A DNA stretch of 50,393 nt. Origin: CAG-390 sp045636385. GTDB taxonomy: Bacteria; Bacillota; Clostridia; Oscillospirales; CAG-272. The position numbers and the translations under genes are program-made. Below are positions 33,050-40,448 of the stretch, in pieces (position 1 is the first letter of the stretch; every line of letters starts with the position of its first letter). The notes below the pieces were generated by a model, which saw only the letters and a program-made list of their open reading frames with translations, was not told where the DNA came from and did not search any database. The stretch covers positions 1 to 50,393 of the forward strand of contig JAZTXK010000007.1 of the NCBI GenBank assembly GCA_045636385.1, given 5' to 3'.

Positions 33050-34093
33050 TCACTGCTCCCTCGGGGAGCCGATGATTCCGCCTCCGAGCAGGTCGTCCCC
33101 GTCGAAGAAAACGGCGGATTGCCCCGGTGCGGGAGCTCTCTGCGGCTCGGTGAACTCTATCAGAGCGCGACCGTCGGGGAGCGCTCTGACCGTTGCGCGT
33201 CCGGGCTTTTTGGTGTAGCGCAGGCTGACGTTGGCTTCAAAGGGCTCGTCGGGGAGCTCTCCTGCAAAATATCTGCAGTTTTCCGCGTAAACCTTGGTTC
33301 GGTAAAGTTCGTTTTCACGGCAGAGGATGACGTTTCCGCTTTCGGCGTCGATATGGCTGACGTAAAGCGGTGAGGTAGATGAGACGCCAAGCCCCTTGCG
33401 CTGACCGACCGTGTAGGCGCTGATACCTCGGTGCGGGCCGAGTATCTTGCCGTCCGTGTCAACGAAATTGCCGAGGACGGGCGGATTTTTCGATCTTCCC
33501 GCGACGAAATCTGCGCAGGAGATATCCTTGATGAAGCAGATATCCTGACTGTCGGGCGAGGATGCCGAGGGGAGTCCGAGCTCTTCGGCAAGGGCGCGGA
33601 TCTCGGGCTTCGTCATTCCCGAAAGAGGGAAGAGCAGACGCGAGAGAATATCTTCGCCGAGCATATAGAGAAAGTAGCTTTGATCCTTTGCCTTGTCCGT
33701 CGCGGCTGTGATTACGGGATGACCGTCGCGGTTGCCGATAGCGGCGTAATGCCCCGTGGCAATATATTCGCAGCCGAGGCTGTCGGCTGTACGGGTGAGT
33801 CCCGGAAATTTAATATACCCGTTGCAGAGTACGCAGGGGTTTGGTGTTCTTCCGCTTTCATATTCGGAAACGAAGGGCGAGAGAACGTATTTTTCAAAAT
33901 CCTCGCGCATATCAACGGTGTAGTGTGGGATGCCTAGCGCATCCGCTACTACCTTTGCCGCCGAGGCGTCCTTTTCGTGTATATCGTGCATAACGAGCGT
34001 TGCGCCGATGACCTCGTGTCCCGCGCGCATAAGGAGTGCCGCCGCCACAGAGCTGTCCACTCCTCCGCTCATTCCGAGTAAAACTTTAGCCAT
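33050..34093 (-). CDS. mnmA: tRNA-specific 2-thiouridylase
   Basis: A 347-residue ATP-dependent enzyme that puts sulfur on U34 of Lys, Glu and Gln tRNAs. The PP-loop GMSGGVDSS occupies residues 7-15; the nucleophile and persulfide cysteines are Cys87 (TPNPCVLCN) and the one in SQDICFIKD. The start is ATG 34093, with AAGGAG just upstream; an open frame extends 36 codons further but crosses the promoter. A consensus promoter lies at 34122-34150. The sulfur-donor desulfurase is not adjacent. The last codons run up to the mini-hairpin array. Confidence 0.95.
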   Translation of the reverse strand: MAKVLLGMSGGVDSSVAAALLMRAGHEVIGATLVMHDIHEKDASAAKVVADALGIPHYTVDMREDFEKYVLSPFVSEYESGRTPNPCVLCNGYIKFPGLTRTADSLGCEYIATGHYAAIGNRDGHPVITAATDKAKDQSYFLYMLGEDILSRLLFPLSGMTKPEIRALAEELGLPSASSPDSQDICFIKDISCADFVAGRSKNPPVLGNFVDTDGKILGPHRGISAYTVGQRKGLGVSSTSPLYVSHIDAESGNVILCRENELYRTKVYAENCRYFAGELPDEPFEANVSLRYTKKPGRATVRALPDGRALIEFTEPQRAPAPGQSAVFFDGDDLLGGGIIGSPREQ

Positions 34094-34121
34094 AATAAAC
34101 TCCTTTGGAGGTAGTGTATAT

Positions 34122-34150
34122 ATTTTAATACATAACGGGAGATTTGTCAA
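34122..34150 (-). promoter_or_regulatory. promoter of mnmA
   Basis: Minus-strand TTGACA (34145-34150), 17-base spacer, TAAAAT (34122-34127); back-to-back with the lipoprotein promoter, 14 bases apart. Confidence 0.8.
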
Positions 34151-34164
34151 GAAGAAAATAATTG

Positions 34165-34193
34165 TTGACAACCTCCGCACGATATGATACAAT
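34165..34193 (+). promoter_or_regulatory. promoter of the 34229 lipoprotein gene
   Basis: TTGACA (34165-34170), 17-base spacer, TACAAT (34188-34193); GGGAGG ribosome site follows at about 34215-34220. Confidence 0.8.
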
Positions 34194-34228
34194 AAAACCA
34201 AAGAATTATACCACGGGAGGAACCGATA

Positions 34229-35092
34229 ATGAAGCGCATCAGAATGCTTTTGATTATTTGTCTGATCATTCAGCTATTAACGTCATCATCTTGTGCTCAT
34301 ACTCCCTCGCCTTATGAATATGATTATCCGAGAGGGATCAGTCCGAAGTATTGCTTTGAGAATTACAAATTATTCGACCCGAATATCAAATATACCGAGT
34401 GCTATGAATTCGTTGTGCCTTGGACCAAAAGCGAACGTAAGGGCGCGGGGATGTTCGGACTGGGCTCGGTCAATTATTCCGCAATAAAGGATATTCCCGA
34501 TCTTTCCTTTATGGTCTGCCACAGATATATCGGATGGTTCGGCGCAAATATTGACGTTTTCCTCGTCAGGCATAATGCGGTTGAAACCGATCCCATAAGT
34601 GATTATACCGTAGCAAGGATCGAGCTGTGCACCTACAATGATGTTGTGCCGATCGAGGTGGAGAATGGCGAGACGTATTACAAGTACGCGGAGAACGCGT
34701 TTTCCGAGCCGATATTGACGGTCGATTCACCCGAAGCCGTGGAAGCGATACTCTCTGTCGCGCGCCGCCCTGCGGTGATGAGCCGTGAGGAAGCCGATCT
34801 TGAGAGGAAGGAATATCCCTCGAAATACGATCTGAAATTGAAGAGCATCTATTACGGTGAAGCCCCTCTTTACGTCAGGATCTCTTTTGTGGAGAATGAG
34901 GGACTTATCTGGATAGGACAGCTTTTATCCGACGCGGAGGGACACGTTTATCTGGAACGGTACTCGTATCGCTGCGAAAGCGAGGTGGAGCTTTGCATCC
35001 AAACTGATTTCGGAGATGCGTTCGCCGCCGAGAGCAGCTATCCCCTCGGCGAAAGTATGGATGAGATAGTACGCGGCATTACTTCCGAATAA
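34229..35092 (+). CDS. lipoprotein of unknown function
   Basis: A 287-residue protein with a lipoprotein signal: Lys/Arg start, a hydrophobic helix (about 6-20) and a Ser-rich lipobox S-S-S-C. The mature part has no motif I recognise; it is mixed in composition with aromatic-rich strands such as CHRYIGWFGANIDVF and LIWIGQLLSDAEGHVYLERY, which look like a globular extracytoplasmic beta domain. It is transcribed alone from a consensus promoter divergent from mnmA and followed by an inverted repeat. I cannot propose a function. Confidence 0.75.
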   Translation: MKRIRMLLIICLIIQLLTSSSCAHTPSPYEYDYPRGISPKYCFENYKLFDPNIKYTECYEFVVPWTKSERKGAGMFGLGSVNYSAIKDIPDLSFMVCHRYIGWFGANIDVFLVRHNAVETDPISDYTVARIELCTYNDVVPIEVENGETYYKYAENAFSEPILTVDSPEAVEAILSVARRPAVMSREEADLERKEYPSKYDLKLKSIYYGEAPLYVRISFVENEGLIWIGQLLSDAEGHVYLERYSYRCESEVELCIQTDFGDAFAAESSYPLGESMDEIVRGITSE

Positions 35093-35099
35093 TAGAGAA

Positions 35100-35128
35100 A
35101 AAGGGCGTTCCTTATGCGATCGCCCTTT
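35100..35128 (+). terminator. probable terminator after the 34229 lipoprotein gene
   Basis: An 8-bp stem AAAGGGCG/CGCCCTTT around a 13-base loop, followed by a T-rich stretch (TTTAATTTGTT). Weaker than others in the window. Confidence 0.55.
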
Positions 35129-35188
35129 AATTTGTTATTATATAAATAAAATTTACATTTACCTATGGTATTTTCTCCTAAAATGTTG

Positions 35189-35194
35189 TATAAT
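35189..35194 (+). promoter_or_regulatory. -10 element upstream of secA
   Basis: TATAAT preceded by TGT, 36 bases before the secA ATG. I find no good -35 at 16-18 bases, so only the -10 is called. Confidence 0.45.
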
Positions 35195-35229
35195 AAACTG
35201 AATATATTTACACTCATAAGGATTTTGAT

Positions 35230-38004
35230 ATGAAGCTTGAAACATTACTCTTCGGAGATTACAGTAAAAGAGAAATCAAAAAGATCAAGCCGATCGCGGA
35301 TGCGGTCGAGGCTTTGGCGGACAAGTACCGCGCTATGAGCGAGGGGGAGCTTCGCGGAGTGAGCGAGGTCCTTCGCGCGCGCCTTGATGCGGGCGAGACA
35401 CTTAACGATATTCTTCCCGACGCTTTCGCCGCAGTGCGTGAAACTGCTGACAGAATTCTCGGCAAGCGTCCCTTCTACGTTCAGATACTCGGCGGAATCC
35501 TGCTCCATCAGGGCAGAATCTCCGAGATGAAGACGGGTGAAGGTAAGACCCTCGTTGCAACTATGCCCGCGTACCTCAACGCGCTGACGGGCAAGGGCGT
35601 TCACGTTGTTACCGTAAACGATTACCTCGCCTTCCGTGACTCGAACGAAATGGGCAGAATTTACGAATTTCTCGGCCTTAAAACGGGCGTAGTGCTCAAG
35701 CAGATGTCGGGCGCGGAGAAGCGCCGTCAGTATGCCTGCGATATCACCTACGGTACGAATACCGAGTTCGGTTTTGACTATCTGCGCGACAATCTTGCCA
35801 AGAGCAAGCCCGAAATGCTTCAGCGCGGTCATAATTTCTGCATCATCGACGAGGTCGACTCGATCCTCATTGACGAGGCGCGTACTCCCCTTATCATTTC
35901 GGGCGTAAGCGACAAGACCTCGGATATCTATGAGAAATGCGACGCCGTTGTCCGCAAGATGAAGGCAAAGGTTCTCAAGGAAATGGACGACAAGGAGGAG
36001 ACCGACGAGGTCGACGCAGACTATATCGTTGACGAGAAGAGAGGAAGCGCCCTGCTCACTCCCCGCGGTATCAAGAAGGTCGAGGCTCATTTCGGCATCG
36101 AAAACCTCAACGATCCCGAGAACGCCGTTATCTCGCACAACGTCAATCAGTCGGTTCACGCGTGGGGCGTAAAGAAGCGCGAGGTCGATTACGTTATCGT
36201 TGACGGCGAGGTCATCATCGTTGACCCGCATACGGGCAGACTTATGCACGGACGCCGTTATCAGGACGGTCTGCATCAGGCGATCGAGGCGAAGGAGCGC
36301 GTCAACATCAAGGGCGAGAGCCGCGTTACCGCTACCGTAACCATTCAGAACTATTTCCGTATGTATTCGAAGCTTTCGGGTATGACGGGTACCGCAAAGA
36401 CCGAGGAGGACGAGTTCCGCCAGATCTACGGTCTTGACGTTGTTGAAGTTCCTACCAACAAGCCGATGATCCGTGTAGACAATCCCGACCGCGTTTTCGT
36501 TGACGAAAAGTGCAAGTACGCCGCTATCATAAAGCATATCGGCGAATGCCACGCAAAGGGACAGCCGATCCTTATCGGTACTCCCTCTGTTGAAAAGTCG
36601 GAGAATCTTGCAAAGCATCTTAAGTCGGCGGGATTCAAGTTCAATATGCTCAACGCGAAGAATCACGAGCGCGAGGCTGATATTATCGCCGAGGCGGGAC
36701 GCCCCGGTGCGATCACTCTCGCAACCAATATGGCTGGCCGAGGAACCGATATTATGCTCGGCGGAAATCCCGAGCATATGGCTAAATCCGAAATGGCTCG
36801 TCTCGGCATCCGCCCCGAGCTTATCGCCGAGGCAACGGGTTCCGCACCTACCGAAAATCAGGATATCAAGAACGCGCGCAATACGTTCAAGATATATTTT
36901 GAGAAATATAAATCACAGATCGAGCCCGACAGACAGAAGGTCATCGAGGCGGGCGGACTTTGCATCATCGGCTCGGAAAGACACGAGTCGAGACGAATCG
37001 ATAACCAGCTTCGCGGACGTGCGGGACGTCAGGGCGACCCCGGCGCATCCACCTTCTATATCGCGCTGACCGACGATATTATGCGACTCTTCGGTGACGA
37101 CAGAATGCGCCGCTTCTCGGCATTCTCGGCAACTCTGCTGAAGGACACCGACGGCGACCTTTCGCAGAATACGAAGATCCTTTCCGACATTATGGAAAAG
37201 GCGCAGAAGAACGTTGAGGCAACCCACTTCAAGGCGAGAAAGAACGTTCTTCAGTACGACGATATTCTCAACGAGCAGCGCAAGCAGATCTATTCTCTCC
37301 GTGACGAGATAATCGAAGAGGGCAATATTTCCGAGCGAATTCTCCATATGATCGGCTCGACGGTCGAAGATTCGGTTGAGGATTGCGTTATTACCGTCGA
37401 GGGCGAGAAGTATCCCGTTATAGATATCGCGGCTCTTGAATCAAGATATCTTGGCTGGGGATGTAACAAGGGTGACCTTGATTTTGCCGAGGGACGTCCC
37501 GCGGCAGACGTTGCGAAGGAGCTGCGCGATATTATCACCGATAAAGCAACCGCTATCTATCGCGCGAGAGAGACAGAGTATGCCGAGCTTATGCGCCAGT
37601 TTGAGCGCGTTGTGCTCCTTCACAATATGGACGAGCGTTGGCTTGACCATATCGACGCTATGGACGCGCTCAAGGAGACGGTTATGCTTCAGGCTTACGC
37701 GCAGAAGGATCCTCTCAAGGAATATAAGATCATCGGATCGAGTATGTTTGCCGACCTTATAAACGAGATAAGACAAAGCACTGTCAGAATGCTTCTGACC
37801 GCGAAAATCCAGCCCGCGCAGGCTCCCGCACCCTCTGTCAAGAACATTCAGGAGGGCAGAGCGGGCGGTTCGTCCGCGCGTAACGCGAAGCCTCTTACTC
37901 CCGCGCAGAGAAGATCGGAGAAGATAGGACCGAACGATCCCTGCCCCTGTGGAAGCGGCAAGAAGTATAAGAAGTGCTGCGGTGCCGGCGGCGGTGACAA
38001 CTGA
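35230..38004 (+). CDS. secA: preprotein translocase ATPase SecA
   Basis: A 924-residue motor that drives secretory proteins through SecYEG. The Walker A motif is MKTGEGKT (100-107, Lys106), Walker B and neighbours are DEVDSILIDEARTPLIISG (near 209), and the second helicase half shows GTPSVEKSE, TNMAGRGTDI and QLRGRAGRQGDPG. The C-terminal zinc domain is intact: CPCGSGKKYKKCC, used with SecB or the ribosome. The SecA stop overlaps the next ATG by one base (TGATG), so a membrane-protein gene is coupled to it. Only one SecA is seen here. Confidence 0.97.
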   Translation: MKLETLLFGDYSKREIKKIKPIADAVEALADKYRAMSEGELRGVSEVLRARLDAGETLNDILPDAFAAVRETADRILGKRPFYVQILGGILLHQGRISEMKTGEGKTLVATMPAYLNALTGKGVHVVTVNDYLAFRDSNEMGRIYEFLGLKTGVVLKQMSGAEKRRQYACDITYGTNTEFGFDYLRDNLAKSKPEMLQRGHNFCIIDEVDSILIDEARTPLIISGVSDKTSDIYEKCDAVVRKMKAKVLKEMDDKEETDEVDADYIVDEKRGSALLTPRGIKKVEAHFGIENLNDPENAVISHNVNQSVHAWGVKKREVDYVIVDGEVIIVDPHTGRLMHGRRYQDGLHQAIEAKERVNIKGESRVTATVTIQNYFRMYSKLSGMTGTAKTEEDEFRQIYGLDVVEVPTNKPMIRVDNPDRVFVDEKCKYAAIIKHIGECHAKGQPILIGTPSVEKSENLAKHLKSAGFKFNMLNAKNHEREADIIAEAGRPGAITLATNMAGRGTDIMLGGNPEHMAKSEMARLGIRPELIAEATGSAPTENQDIKNARNTFKIYFEKYKSQIEPDRQKVIEAGGLCIIGSERHESRRIDNQLRGRAGRQGDPGASTFYIALTDDIMRLFGDDRMRRFSAFSATLLKDTDGDLSQNTKILSDIMEKAQKNVEATHFKARKNVLQYDDILNEQRKQIYSLRDEIIEEGNISERILHMIGSTVEDSVEDCVITVEGEKYPVIDIAALESRYLGWGCNKGDLDFAEGRPAADVAKELRDIITDKATAIYRARETEYAELMRQFERVVLLHNMDERWLDHIDAMDALKETVMLQAYAQKDPLKEYKIIGSSMFADLINEIRQSTVRMLLTAKIQPAQAPAPSVKNIQEGRAGGSSARNAKPLTPAQRRSEKIGPNDPCPCGSGKKYKKCCGAGGGDN

Positions 38005-38690
38005 TGGGATACGGACTTGTTCTCATCGGCTACGCGCTGACGTTCTTCACCTCGCTGACACTTTACGGATGGCTTTTCCGCCTGCTCGGATACGCGGCGA
38101 TGGCGTACGGTTTATTCAAGCTTAAAGATTATTTCCCGAGCTATAAGCTCTCGCTCTTCGCCGTTCTGGCTCTTGCCGTGACGGGAGTCTGCGAGACTGC
38201 GGCGGAGATTATCTCCGCGCTCGGGGAAAATCCCGAACTTTTTAAGACAGTAGTATTTTACATGCGTGACGCGCTTGTTCTCGTGTTCCACGTTGTATTT
38301 CTTATCGCTACCTACATCGCTTTCGGCGTTGTAGGTATGAACGATAAAAAGGTGAATGCGGTCACGGATATTTGCGCGGTAGTGCTCGGTTACGTATTTT
38401 ACATACTCGCGGCACTCAAAATCGTTGAGGGCAATGTTGCCGTTTTCGTTCAGCTTATCTGGACGGTGATGGTCTTTTTCCTCATCTTCGGCTGCTATAT
38501 GCGAATTTGCCCCGAGGGTGACGAGAGTATGCCGCGCCGCGAGTCGAAGATTCCCTTTATCAACAGATTCGCAGAGGCACTTGAAAAGCGCGAGAACGAG
38601 GCGATCGAAAGAACACGCCGCGAGATAGAGGAAAAGAAAAAGAAAGCCGCATCGGGCGGTAATAAAAAGAAACGCAAAAAACGCAGATAA
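38004..38690 (+). CDS. multi-pass membrane protein with lysine-rich tail
   Basis: A 228-residue integral membrane protein with about six predicted helices (residues 4-22, 26-42, 49-70, 88-108, 117-137, 142-163), then a cytoplasmic tail of charged helix (EALEKRENEAIERTRREIEEK) ending in a run of Lys and Arg. It is translationally coupled to secA through TGATG and lies 11 bases before a second membrane-protein gene, so the three form an operon. No family is recognised. Coupling to SecA makes a role in membrane-protein or envelope biogenesis possible but unproven. Confidence 0.8.
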   Translation: MGYGLVLIGYALTFFTSLTLYGWLFRLLGYAAMAYGLFKLKDYFPSYKLSLFAVLALAVTGVCETAAEIISALGENPELFKTVVFYMRDALVLVFHVVFLIATYIAFGVVGMNDKKVNAVTDICAVVLGYVFYILAALKIVEGNVAVFVQLIWTVMVFFLIFGCYMRICPEGDESMPRRESKIPFINRFAEALEKRENEAIERTRREIEEKKKKAASGGNKKKRKKRR

Positions 38691-38701
38691 GGAGGCAGAC
38701 T

Positions 38702-40108
38702 ATGGCTCAAATGCAGAAAAAAGTGAGATTCGGCAAATATATGGGATTCGGCGCGGCGGTTGTGTCAGCGATATTCCTTTTCAATCCCGATATCGCGCTT
38801 ATTGATATTCTTCCCGATTTTATCGGATACCTGCTGCTTACCTTGTCCTTGCGTTTTGCGCGCGACCTTTCTCCGCATTTTGAAAACGCGTGGAGTAAAT
38901 TTCGTTTGCTTACCGTCGTTACGGTTGCAAAATTCATATCCCTTTTCTGGGTAATGGGCGGGCTTACGAACGCGCTTGAGAAGCCGACAATGCTTCTTCT
39001 GCTTTCGTTCGTATTCTCCATTCTCGAGCTTATCTGGGGTATACCCGCGTGGTTTTCCTTTACCGAGGGATTGATCATCCACGCGCAGACCGTAGGCGGC
39101 GAATATCCGCTTATTGAAAGGGGCACGAAGTCGTACCGCCCCGGAAAGAACGTCAGCGTTTCCTTCCGCAATACCACGGTATTCTTTATGATAGCAAAGG
39201 CTTTCTTTGCGAATATTTCGGAATTTTCCGCACTTTCGGAGCATTCCTATGACGATAGGGCTTTCAATTGGTATCGCTTTGTCGGACTTTACCGCGTATT
39301 CGCCGTTGCTATCGGCGCGGTGATCGGTGTTATCTGGCTCGTCAACGCGCTTCGTTTCCTCATCGGAGTGATGAAGGATGTGAAGCTTATAGACGGCGCG
39401 AAGAGTAAATACGAAACCGCCGTGCTTCCGAATTCGGGACTTTTCATCAGACGCGATATTTCGTTTTTGCTCACGCTCGTTTGCGCGGCGACCGTTCTTT
39501 CCGCCGATTTTTATATCGACAAGGTGAATTTCCTCCCCGATACTCTGTCCGCCATGCTCTTTGCTTTGATCTTCTTGAAAATGAAGTCTTATTACGCAAA
39601 GTATAAGACGGGATTGGCGATCTCGGTCGCTTATACCGCAATCAGCATCGTGGGTGCGATATTGTCGGGAAATTACGTTTCCAATCCGCGCGTTTCAATG
39701 ACTTGGGAAAACCGCGAGGTATTTAACGAATTTATTACGATGTACCCCGTAAGGATCGCCGAGGCTCTGCTTTTCCTCGTTACTGTGGCATTCATCTTGA
39801 AGGGTGTGCGCGCGGTAATTGACGGTCATTGCGGATATATTCCGATGACTATGGAGGAATCCTACCGCAGCTCTCGTCTTGCGGCGATCAGAAAAGAGGT
39901 CGGCACGAAGGTTTGGCTCTGCTTTGCCTTTGCCGTGATCACGACCGTGATTGCGGGACTTTACGAATTCATTCTCTCGCTCGACCTGTTTATTAGTCCG
40001 ATATGGTGGATAATCAGCTTTGTCGCGTCGCTTGCCTTTTTTGCCTCCGCGGTCTATATGATGAGCGCGGTCAACGAAGAGGTAGAGTCGAGATATATGC
40101 TCGATTGA
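38702..40108 (+). CDS. multi-pass membrane protein (unknown)
   Basis: A 468-residue membrane protein with roughly nine to ten predicted helices. The N-terminal segment FLFNPDIALIDILPDFIGYLLL is a pattern I have seen in uncharacterised Clostridial membrane proteins. Charged loops around residues 130-155 and 360-400 separate hydrophobic groups. It follows the preceding membrane-protein gene with an AAGGAGG site in an 11-base gap and ends where the leader of the Asn/Gln-rich peptide gene begins. I cannot assign a function; transporter motifs are not evident. Confidence 0.8.
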   Translation: MAQMQKKVRFGKYMGFGAAVVSAIFLFNPDIALIDILPDFIGYLLLTLSLRFARDLSPHFENAWSKFRLLTVVTVAKFISLFWVMGGLTNALEKPTMLLLLSFVFSILELIWGIPAWFSFTEGLIIHAQTVGGEYPLIERGTKSYRPGKNVSVSFRNTTVFFMIAKAFFANISEFSALSEHSYDDRAFNWYRFVGLYRVFAVAIGAVIGVIWLVNALRFLIGVMKDVKLIDGAKSKYETAVLPNSGLFIRRDISFLLTLVCAATVLSADFYIDKVNFLPDTLSAMLFALIFLKMKSYYAKYKTGLAISVAYTAISIVGAILSGNYVSNPRVSMTWENREVFNEFITMYPVRIAEALLFLVTVAFILKGVRAVIDGHCGYIPMTMEESYRSSRLAAIRKEVGTKVWLCFAFAVITTVIAGLYEFILSLDLFISPIWWIISFVASLAFFASAVYMMSAVNEEVESRYMLD

Positions 40109-40110
40109 TG

Positions 40111-40187
40111 AATAATTCTCCCGCTGATTGCCAATAATTTTAATGCGGTCGGCGCAAGGCGCAAATTTTGCCGCACGGAGAATTATT
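40111..40187 (+). promoter_or_regulatory. inverted-repeat leader covering the ribosome site of the Asn/Gln peptide gene
   Basis: AATAATTCTCC (40111-40121) is the exact reverse complement of GGAGAATTATT (40177-40187). The right arm contains the Shine-Dalgarno GGAG and runs to the base before the ATG. Between them TGCGG (40144-40148) pairs with CCGCA (40171-40175) and a smaller GGCGCAA/TTGCC stem lies inside. If folded in mRNA the start region would be closed, so translation could be conditional. Confidence 0.6.
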
Positions 40188-40379
40188 ATGAACAACAACC
40201 AGAATCAGAACCAGAACTACAGCCAGAACAACAATCAGCAGAATAGCAACAAGAATCAGAACAACCAGAACTCTAACCAGAACAGCCAGAACAAGCAGAG
40301 CAACAACCAGAATAGCAACCAGAACAACAACCAGAACAATAACCAGAACAACAACCAGAATCAGAACAAGAACAACTGA
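40188..40379 (+). CDS. 63-residue Asn/Gln-rich peptide
   Basis: The product has 35 Asn, 17 Gln, 6 Ser, 3 Lys, one Tyr and the starting Met: 83 percent Asn plus Gln, with no hydrophobic residue after Met1. The start is ATG 40188, preceded by GGAG at 40177-40180; an in-frame extension upstream crosses the leader repeat. The DNA is built of AAC/CAG-type codons in irregular order rather than one perfect microsatellite, so selection for composition rather than slippage is likely. It follows the secA operon and has its own strong terminator. It could be a disordered coat, matrix or amino-acid storage peptide (gamma-type spore proteins are also Asn/Gln-rich), or prion-like; none is shown. Confidence 0.65.
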   Translation: MNNNQNQNQNYSQNNNQQNSNKNQNNQNSNQNSQNKQSNNQNSNQNNNQNNNQNNNQNQNKNN

Positions 40380-40397
40380 GGATAAACTGAAAATTTT

Positions 40398-40437
40398 AAC
40401 TTCCGACTGTTGCACTTGCGGCAGTCGGAGGTTTTTT
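40398..40437 (+). terminator. terminator of the Asn/Gln peptide gene
   Basis: AACTTCCGACTGTT pairs with GGCAGTCGGAGGTT through a 14-base stem that includes G-T pairs, followed by six T. The pcrA start codon lies only 12 bases later. Confidence 0.85.
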
Positions 40438-40448
40438 AAGGAACGAAA

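Noticed and set aside
35245..36777. 510-codon minus-strand open frame opposite secA
   Set aside because: Antisense to a fully conserved SecA gene; no Shine-Dalgarno site or recognisable domain.
40140..40415. Hydrophobic Val/Leu-rich frame opposite the Asn/Gln gene
   Set aside because: It is the reverse reading of AAC/CAG codons, with no ribosome site. The plus-strand frame has a good one.
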